Positions 57,001 to 64,000 of a DNA stretch of 64,000 bases are shown here, in pieces. The position numbers and the translations under genes are program-made. Source of the DNA: Poa pratensis (taxonomy: Eukaryota > Streptophyta > Magnoliopsida > Poales > Poaceae); the NCBI GenBank assembly GCA_947311845.1, contig CAMZMU010000111.1:9676626-9740625 (forward strand). The letters run 5' to 3'. Position 1 is the stretch's first letter, and each line of letters starts with the position of its first letter. The notes under the pieces were generated by a model that saw nothing but the letters and a program-made list of their open reading frames with translations, had not been told where the DNA came from and did no database searches.

Positions 57001-58083
57001 TACATCGGGAGTTTTCCTCCGTTGCGTCGAACCTGAGGAAGGACGGCGCATCCTGCACGAGATCCACTCCGGCGACTGCGGCCACCATGTTGGTGCCCAC
57101 AATCTGGTCGCCAAGGCGTTCCGGCACGGCTTCTTCTGGCTCTCAGCCCAACAAGACGCAGTCGACATCGTTCGCCGATGCGTCGGGTGCCAGAAGTACG
57201 CCCGCCAGGACCACCTCCCCGCTGCGGCTCTGAAGACCATCCCCCTCACCTGGCCATTCGCGGTCTGGGGGATAGATATGGTGGGTCAATTCAAGACGGC
57301 TCGCGGTGGCATGACACACCTCCTCGTTGCAGTCGACAAATTCACCAAATGGGTGGAAGTAAAGCCGATCAAGAAGCTCGACGGCAAGACCGCAACCAAA
57401 TTCCTCTAGGAAATCATCTTCCGCTTCGGCTACCCGCACAGCATCATCACCGACAACGGCACGAACTTCGCCGAGGGCGAGATGAAGGCCTTTTGCCAAG
57501 AAAAGGGCATCCGCCTCGACCTGGCATCAGTCGCCCACCACAGTCGAACGGGTAGGCGGAGAGGATGAACCAGACAGTGCTAGCCGGGATTAAGCCGCGA
57601 CTCCAAGTCCCTTTGGAACGGACGCCAGGGTGCTGGCTGGACGAGCTACTAGCAGTACTCTGGGGAATCAGGACGACTCCAAACCGCTCCACCGGCTATA
57701 CACCTTTCTTCATGGTGTACGGTGCAGAAGCCGTCATGCCCATGGACCTCGAGCACGACTCGCCACGGGTCGCCCTCTACAACGCGGAGGAAAACGAAGA
57801 AGCACGCCTAGTCGGCGTTGACCTCCTAGAAGAAGCCCGCGAGCTCGCACTCTCCAGGACGGCAATCTACCAGCAAAGCCTGTGTCGCTACCACAGCCGC
57901 CGGGTTAAGAGTCGCTCCTTCCAGGAAGGCGACTTGGTTCTTCGACTCATCCAAAATTCGAAAGGGATGCACAAGCTCTCGGCACCATGGGAAGGACCGT
58001 TCGTCGTCAGCAAGGCGATGGGCAACGGCTCCTACCACCTCGTCGACTTGCGTGAGCCAAACAAAAGCTCCAAGTCGGAATAG
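54037..58083 (+). pseudogene. Gypsy pol remnant: reverse transcriptase, RNase H, integrase
   Basis: Two blocks, 54037-55552 and 56894-58083, are separated by the CACTA insertion. Block one starts in mid reverse transcriptase (PYGAFCYVSMPFGLKNAGAT), has the catalytic VHAYVDDIVVKS, the thumb/connection region and an RNase H with FDGS, NNVAEYEALLHGL and YGDSDLVVQQ. Block two is integrase: the HHCC zinc finger (HEIHSGDCGHHVG through RRCVGCQKYA), core motifs WGIDMVGQF and IITDNGTNF, the glutamate in a QAERMNQTV-like segment, and a C-terminal GPFVV/YHLVDL region. TAG at 54994-54996, a frame change near 55070, TAG at 57407-57409 and a frame change near 57545 inactivate it. Protease and gag upstream are absent. 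Confidence 0.85.
55556..56890. mobile_element. Non-autonomous CACTA element inside gypsy pol
   Basis: The left end reads CACAAGTAGAAAAAAG and the right end, inverted, CACTAGTATGAAAAAG. The 3-bp duplication ATC lies on both sides (55553-55555, 56891-56893), as expected for CACTA. Both sub-terminal regions are packed with direct and inverted copies of GTGGCGCAC within CAGTGGCGCAC or CCTGTGGCGCAC, typical transposase-binding arrays. The GC-rich centre (55930-56300) has an open frame (MADSGVSSMLSAAGERA...) that may be a captured gene piece. No transposase is present. Confidence 0.85.
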
Positions 58084-58705
58084 GAGACCAAGCGTCCATG
58101 GAACATCAGCCTGCTTCGCCCCTATTATACAAAGTATCCATTGTAATGATGTGTAATCAATCAAGGAAATAAAACCGGTACACACCCGACAAGCTCGGGG
58201 GCTACCGTTTCGTCTCAAACATGCTTTCGAGTCTTTATTTTTCCTACTCGCACGTTATACGATTGATGGGTCGTCAAAGAGAGTCGGACGCCACGATGCG
58301 CGGCTCACCACTGGACTCCCTGCTCATGCAGCAATAATCTCTCAAAATGTTTCGTTTTCCCCTAAGTCGTCAGCAACTCGCAAAAGTGAACAAGTAGTGC
58401 AGCCGGTTCAAACCCAACTTGACAATGAAGCCGCAAAATGGACTTTGTCACAATGGGTACCGCACGCATCCGCAAAAAGCATCACGCGAGGGCACACTTG
58501 GTGGGGTCGCACGATCGACTAGCTTCAAACAAGCGAAAAACAAAACAAGTGACGAAAAGCGCACAACTGAACAAAAACGTCGGCTTAATATTAAAACGCC
58601 GCGAAGGCGGAAGCAAATTCACAACCCGACACTTAAAATTACTTGTTCATTACAAATATTTTCGCCCGCAGGCGCACACTCCTAACTACTTATAAATAAA
58701 CCCCC
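58084..58705. other. Gypsy non-coding spacer after pol
   Basis: Between the integrase stop and the end of the antisense gene lies a spacer with AAGCTCGGGGGCTACC-type G-rich motifs. No protein-like frame was seen. It may hold overlapping 3' ends of the sense and antisense transcripts. Confidence 0.45.
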
Positions 58706-61700
58706 CTATGCAAGCAGGGGAGCAGGATCACGACGGCGGAGCCCCCGCGCAGAGGAGGTTGACGCCTCGGTCGTCGAAGGCGGCGGCGGGAGAGCTGTGG
58801 CCCTGGAGAAGAGATGCTCCGAGGCAGGCTCCTTGTCCGCTACCTCGCCCAAGTCGTTGCCAGCAACCACCTCGTCGAAGACGAACTCGGTGTGGTCGAC
58901 CATCTTCGCCACCCGGCAGCCGAAGGGAGCCACCGCGTGGCAGATCGGCTCGAGGTCGATCTCCTGGCCGTTATTGTCCACCGGGATGCTAGCGGTGATC
59001 TAGTCGATGTTCGTCCGCTGATAGCGGCCATGGACGAGGGAGAGCGCCAGGGTAGCGGCGCTGCGAGCTGACGACTCCTGCACCCAGCGGATCACTGTCG
59101 GCATCAGCTGAAGAACCTGCGCGACCCGACTAGTGGGCGCGGGGACCCCCTCCTCAGGCGAGAGGACCTGGACAACGGCGTTCGTCAAGTCACAAACTTC
59201 ACGAATGAAGATGCCGACCCGAGGGACCTGCTCCCCAGCCGTCAAGCCGTGCGCGTCCTCACCTATCCAGAAAAGACAGGTCAAAAACACAATAAGGTTT
59301 CTAGCCGCACCAGGAAGACACAAGTTTGGAAAATTTACCCCAGACGTTGGCGGCGACGTCCGCGACTTGGTCGGCCAACTCCTTCATCTCGCGCTCAATC
59401 GCCGAAGCCTTGCACGCGAGCTTCTCGAGGTCCTCGGAGTAGCCCTTGGTCGCCAAGGTGAGAGCCGCATCCGCCTGCTCTTTCTCCTTGCTAAGTCGCC
59501 CGCAGGAGTCCCGCACCATGGCAAAGGCCTCGGTATGTTGGTGCTCCTGCGCGGCCAGCACTCGCTGGTGCTCAGCGACGGAGATAAAACCCTCGCGGTC
59601 CTGCTCCAACTCGGCATGCAGGCGTCGCAACTCCTACTGCTTGGCCTCGAGGCGACGAGCTGCCGACTGCAGCTCTTCCTGCAAAATAACGGGAAAACAA
59701 TGGTTATTCCAACCGTACAGAGGAACAAGGGGGCTGCGCCGCGAGTCGTCTCTACACCGACATCCAGACAACCCGGGGGCTAGCCCCAACATCGATCTAT
59801 CAAACCCGAGCCGCACGCTCGGGGGCTGCGCCTCGGTTTACCTCTACACCAGCACTACGGTAACCCGGGGCTGCGCCACCCTAACCCAGCGTCCAGATAA
59901 ACTATGAAGACCCAAGCCGCCTTCTACGAAAACGACTCGGGCCTTGGGGGCTACATATGGCTACAAGTCGCAACAAGAAAAGTAAAATCTAGATACCTCG
60001 GGCGCCTCCACCGCTATCTGGACGGCGGCCTTGAAGTCCGGCTTCGCCGAGCCGGTTGCCGAAGCCCTCGCGCCAGTAACGGAGCTCGGGGGCTGGGTGA
60101 CCAACCCAGCCGATGGAGCCGTCACGGTGGAGGTGCGGCCCGACGCCGTCACCAGCGCCAAGGACTCCGTCGAAGCCGCGGTGCCCACGGTGCCAGTCGG
60201 CATGGCCGTGTTGACGGTGACGGCCCCCAGGGCGGCTTCTGGCCTGGGGGACATAGGTACTTCACCGCCTCCACCAGAGGACGCGGGAGGCGGAGTCGCC
60301 GCTTGCGCGGCGGGCTCCTCGACCCGCACAACGGGTTTCGTCCTTGCGGCCCCGTCAGCCAGCGCCTCCTCCAAGTCGCTGAGGGAGGCGTCCTCCTCCC
60401 TACGACAGATGCAAAAGTCAAAATCAAGCCGGCGGATCCAGCGGAATCTGGAGTCACCAGTTCCCACCAACCTCTCAACAACGGGAGGGCGGTTTGAGAT
60501 CTGAATCCCCCCGAGCGGGGTGTGGGACGCGGAGACATCGGCGTCGTTGCGGGTACATCCCGCGAAGACTTCTTCTTCTGCTCGGTGGCGACGTTTCGCC
60601 GAGCAGAGGCGGCCAGCGGCTGCTCCGTGGGCGGCGGCTGGTCCGCGGATTTGGGACGTTTCGACCGAGGCTTCTGCCCCTCGGTCGTTGACTTGCGCTT
60701 CCTCCGAAACCGGAGGGGAGCGTCTTCATCAGCATCATCAAGTGCCGGGTCCTCGGAGCCGGCGAGTCTCTCTTCTTCCTCCTCGTCTTCATCCGACTGG
60801 ATGGGGATGGGGCGACGTGAGGAGGAGTCGGCTTCATGAGTCGCGCCCGTAACTTCGGCCTCGTCGTCGGAGTCACGCTCGACGACGTCGTTGGGCCCGG
60901 CCGGCACCATGGTGCTTCTTCGTGAATCGGAGGCAACCCGACGAGGCATCGGAACTCCTAAACCAAAAAGAAGAAGACGGCAACACGAACAATGAACATG
61001 ACGTACGAAGGCGTCAAATAAATAGCGAGAAAGAAGGCAAGAAGACGACTCGTAGAGGACAAGAACTCACCTCCGGGGCAGGCTTCTTCGCGGTGTGGGC
61101 TCGAAGGCCTCCCACTTCCCAATCCGCCACGGGATGGGCCGTCAGGCGCTTCATCCGGAGGGCGAACTCCTCCTGCGAAGCATACAGCTGCGGGTCATGG
61201 CGGCCTGGGTCTTTCCGACCCGAGCACTTGCCAATCAAGGTAGGGTGGGCCCGGAGCGGGGCGACTTTCCTCTTCACCCAGGTGGCGATGAGGTTGAGCC
61301 CCGTTAGGCCCTCCTCCTTCAGCTCTTGCAGCCGATCCAGCATCTGCGTGACGACTGGCATGTCATCCGCCTAGGGCAGCTCCTGGAGGTTGCGAGGACG
61401 GCTCGGCGACACGGAGAAGGGAGAGATCTTGACTTGGCCATCCAGAGCCGGCTCTCGCATGTATAAGGTCGACTTCCTCCAGTACACCTTCTTGGGGAAG
61501 CCGATGTCCAGGTAGTCGACGTCGTTGCGGACCTGGAAGTTCAAGCCGCCGCACGGCGGCATGTCTCCACTCTTCCCCAGCTTCCCATGGAAGATGCGCA
61601 ACCACAAGGGGAAGTATGGAGCGCATCCGTAGTACCCCTCGGAGAGCACCACGAAGCAGGAGAGGTGAAGAATGGAGTTGGGCGTCAGGTCGTGTACCTG

Positions 61701-61937
61701 GAGCCCGTAGAAGTCAAGGAAACGCAGGAAGAATTCTGACGTGGAAAATCCGAGCCCGCGCTCGACGAAGGAGAGGAAGGCGATAAACTCTCCTGGCTGC
61801 GGCGCGGCTGCGGATCCGTGGAGGCGATCCTCCATCTCCCCTCCGACGCCGGCGGCAGCAGCCCCTCCGCGGCGGCCTGCTCCAGCACCTTCATCGACAC
61901 GGAGGACCGCTCCCATTTGCTCTTCGGAGCCACCATC
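58706..61937 (-). pseudogene. Antisense gene of the gypsy element, Transposase_28 (putative gypsy-type) domain
   Basis: The gene runs opposite to pol, between pol and the 3' LTR. From the ATG at 61937, exon 1 reads MVAPKSKWERSSVSMKVLEQ and, after a frame change near 61830, GEFIAFLSFVERGLGF, FLRFLDFYGLQVHDLTPNSI and SGDMPPCGGLNFQVRNDVDY, the pattern of PF04195. It ends at donor GAG|GTGAGT (61071). Exon 2 (from 60957, acceptor GGTTTAG) is acidic then basic (RFRRKRKSTTEGQKPRSKRP). Exon 3 (about 60405-59998) is Ala/Pro/Thr rich, exon 4 (about 59690-59340) a coiled coil (ELEQDREGFISVAEHQRV...), and the last block (about 59260-58706) contains CDLTNAVVQVLSPEEG and PICHAVAPFGCRVAKMVDH. Stops at 61371, 59631 and 59000 show decay. 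Function is unknown; antisense genes in this position are known from grass gypsy elements such as Grande. Confidence 0.7.
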
Positions 61938-62623
61938 TTCACCGGAAGAAACGACGAGTGCGAGTGGCCGATGGTGGCGATGGCGCAGAGGGCGAGTGAG
62001 AAGTGGAGGAGACGAGAGGGTACTGGGCGCGAGGAAGAAGATGGAATGCAGTGCTCTCTCTCGCGGCCTACCTGTCTCCCTCTAAATAGCCGCGGTGACT
62101 GCGGCAGTTACCGTTGTAAATGCGCCGCCCACATCATCCACGTCGCCCACGTCGCACGGCCCTCCGATTCCCACGTCAGCGTGCCGGGAATTGCGGCCAC
62201 GATTGGGCCACGTAACGGCTCCGAGTCCTCCTGGCCGCACGATCAGCTGCACGCGGCTCGGGCCGTCATTATTGTTTCTGCTCCATCCCGAGGCGGATGC
62301 AGTCGAGGCGACGAGTTGTCTCGTCAATCAGATCAACGTGACAGGCGGACAAACACTGGAAGACAAGCAGTCAAAGATACTGTGACGTCATCCGGAGAAT
62401 TCGAGGAGACAACTCGGCAAGGAGGCGAGTCGACATGGCAAGGCGTCCCATCGGGCACGAGCTGGCGTCAAACAAAACTTGAGTTAGACCGGACGCTGAT
62501 GCCTCAGTTCACTACTCCACCTTTTGTTTTCTCTGTTTCAGGAGTTCGATCAACGACATGACTCGGCAACCCGCAAGACAGAGACCAAGCCGAAGACGAG
62601 TCCCTGGCGAACTCGGGGGCTAA

Positions 62624-63146
62624 TGATGGGGGGATGCCCAACTGGGTAGGCCCAGGACCACGAGTCGGACTACAAGACCGGGTGGCCCAAAGCCCACTCG
62701 GAGGTCATCTTCCAAGGTACCGGGTCTTCGAAGAACCCGGCAGGCCGGCTCAGGAAGGCGGCAAGCTGATCTCCCCGAATCAGATAACGATCTGCGTATC
62801 CCGAAGAGTGCGCTCCACGAAGCCGCACTTATAGCAAGTTAGTTAGCGCCACCTAGGTCACCCGTCAATCCCTGTAAACCCTAGTTGGTTCCCTATATAA
62901 AGCCGACTAGGCGCAACCCTAGAGGACATATTCATCTCATTCCATAGCCTCCAGAGCAACCTTACGCTCTGGTGCGCACGCCATTAGATCCAAATACATA
63001 TAGCAGGAGTAGGTCTTTACCTCGCAGAGAGGGGCCGAACCTGGGTAAACATCGTGCGTGCTACCTCTCCGTGGATCCTAAGTCGCCTGACTCACACTTC
63101 GACTTAAGCCACCCACATGGCATCTTCCGTGACTAACCCATGACAC
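62624..63146 (+). repeat. Gypsy 3' LTR
   Basis: Starts TGATGGGGGGATGCCC, ends CCCATGACA, 523 bp. It carries the same CCTATATAAAG-type TATA motif as the 5' LTR and lacks a short segment (CATT..ACACCCCATC region) present in the 5' LTR. Confidence 0.9.
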
Positions 63147-63386
63147 TGAGGAGTGAGTGATGACGATGTCGGTGGGCTCCTCGACGACGACCCTCGTCTC
63201 TAGCGGTGTGTGTGCAGTTTGCATTTGGTAGCCAGGGTGGCCGTGTGTCCTCCCGACGGTAGTGTTTCATGATGGTCGGCGAGGGTGTGTACTGTTTTAG
63301 CCGGTTTCCCGCTAATTAACGAGTCAATTTCCGCTTCTGCTTAATTAGTGATAATGGCATGTCTTTGCCTCGGTTAAAAAAAAATC
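63147..63386 (+). mobile_element. Retroposon 3' end, right piece
   Basis: Continues the block cut at 53070. It ends with TGTCTTTGCCTCGGTT and an A-run (63378-63386), parallel to GCTTTTGCCTCGGGTTC plus A-rich tail at 26993-27020, which ties it to that family. Confidence 0.6.
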
Positions 63387-64000
63387 GGCCCACGTGTGAA
63401 GCTACAACGCCCGGCCTGGTGCATGCATTCATAAGAGCGTCGAAACTAAAGTGCAGAGATCTTTTTTTTTCTCATGAAACCAAGCAGTAGTACGTACTGC
63501 ATTGAATAGCAGGTAGCGGAGTAGCTCGACTATTTCACACATTTAGAACGCATGGCATAGTGCTTACGCTGTGAACTCCTCGAATGGCGTGTGCGAGACC
63601 GAAACAGGCGAGGCGAGGCGAGGAGGCACATACACACGCGGGCGGGCGGCCAGTGAGGACTAGTGGTGGCGGGCTCCCTCCTGATCGATCTCCGCGCAAA
63701 TGCAATGCATTCGCCACAAAAGTTGGTGATCCTCTGCAACGCCAACGTCCACGCGCGGCCGGCAGAGCGATTCCATCTCGAACAGGAACAGCGGTCGTCG
63801 TCGACGCCACCTGACGTACTAGGGTGGTGCTGTGTTGCACTTGCACAGCATCGTGCGAGTGCGCTCGCCTGTTGCAGGAGCAGAGCACGCGGCGGTGCCG
63901 TCGTCGATCGCGCGCGCTCTCCGTGCGCACTGCAAAGCTGCTGCTCCCTGCATGCATGGCGTCGCCGCACTCACACCCACAGTGAACTGACTGACGGCCG
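63387..64000. other. No supported gene at the window end
   Basis: GC content rises toward the right edge and long frames exist on both strands (for example 63530-63970), but they are Arg/Ser/Pro rich without domain motifs. CG-rich, repeat-free sequence with CATGCATG motifs would suit a region upstream of a gene outside the window. Confidence 0.35.

Larger units (their letters stand above)
53071..63146 (+). mobile_element. Gypsy LTR retrotransposon with antisense gene, gag/PR deleted
   Basis: LTRs are 53071-53599 (529 bp) and 62624-63146 (523 bp), both TGATGGGG...GACA. An 8-bp direct repeat CTGAGGAG flanks the element (53063-53070, 63147-63154). After the 5' LTR comes ATTGGCGCCCACCGTGGGGC, a primer-binding-type sequence common in grass gypsy elements; before the 3' LTR lies CTCGGGGGCTAA as polypurine tract. 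The interior jumps from a short leader frame (53689-53958) straight into reverse transcriptase, so gag and protease are missing. Pol is interrupted by a CACTA element. An antisense gene fills 58706-61937. Confidence 0.9.

Noticed and set aside
63530..63970. 146- and 140-codon minus-strand frames at the right edge
   Set aside because: Two overlapping frames of similar length in GC-rich DNA, neither with domain motifs. A gene start cannot be shown inside the window.
1..64000. CRISPR array, tRNA/rRNA gene, bacterial-type operon or riboswitch
   Set aside because: Regularly spaced direct repeats, cloverleaf-type RNA genes and operon layouts were looked for by eye and not found. Gene structure and transposons are those of a grass nuclear genome.

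Overview
The window is plant nuclear DNA from a Triticeae grass (wheat, Aegilops or barley type). It has spliced plant genes with GT/AG introns, Stowaway miniature elements (CTCCCTCCG ends, TA target duplications), several PIF/Harbinger elements with TTA or TAA target duplications, a copia element starting TGAAGGAGATATGCCC, a gypsy element with a second gene on its antisense strand, and many plant LINE fragments. No bacterial-type genes, tRNA, rRNA or CRISPR array were seen.

Only two host genes can be supported, both on the minus strand. At 1364-4717 lies a three-exon ATL-type RING-H2 ubiquitin ligase; its splice sites and phases join into an open frame of 215 codons. At 28478-30168 lies a MATE (DETOXIFICATION-type) transporter, intact across all membrane segments but with an apparent one-base loss in a C-run near its N-terminus. 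A TATA box sits upstream at 30380-30386.

Layout: 1-5150 ATL gene and flanks; 5230-6370 SINE-like and miniature elements; 6879-11300 a 5'-truncated LINE that landed in an exon of a Mutator-like gene and was itself split by a Harbinger insertion; 11301-15002 Mutator-like ends in an inside-out arrangement plus a 334-bp direct duplication; 16781-18748 a Harbinger element with a decayed ORF; 18750-24990 AT-rich and GC-rich tracts, LINE 3' ends and Stowaway elements; 24989-28353 a short-LTR element with a retroposon in its 5' LTR; 28478-30400 the MATE gene; 31081-31467 a foldback element; 32941-35434 a Harbinger element carrying only the Myb/SANT-like ORF1; 36425-40428 an internally deleted copia element; 40447-42968 LINE pieces; then a gypsy element.

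The most important structural fact is that about 10 kb (34298-44362) is repeated in direct orientation as 44376-54468, with a 13-N gap exactly between the copies. Both breakpoints lie inside transposon coding sequence, the same nested insertions with the same target duplications occur in both copies, and each copy looks most error-ridden at the end facing the gap. I infer that two overlapping contigs were laid end to end, so copy-number statements in this stretch are unreliable. The gypsy element is complete only on the right (53071-63146). It has lost gag and protease, keeps decayed reverse transcriptase, RNase H and integrase, contains a CACTA element, and carries a multi-exon antisense gene with the Transposase_28 (putative gypsy-type) domain. 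I found no convincing new multi-gene system; the points of interest concern genome structure and transposon biology.
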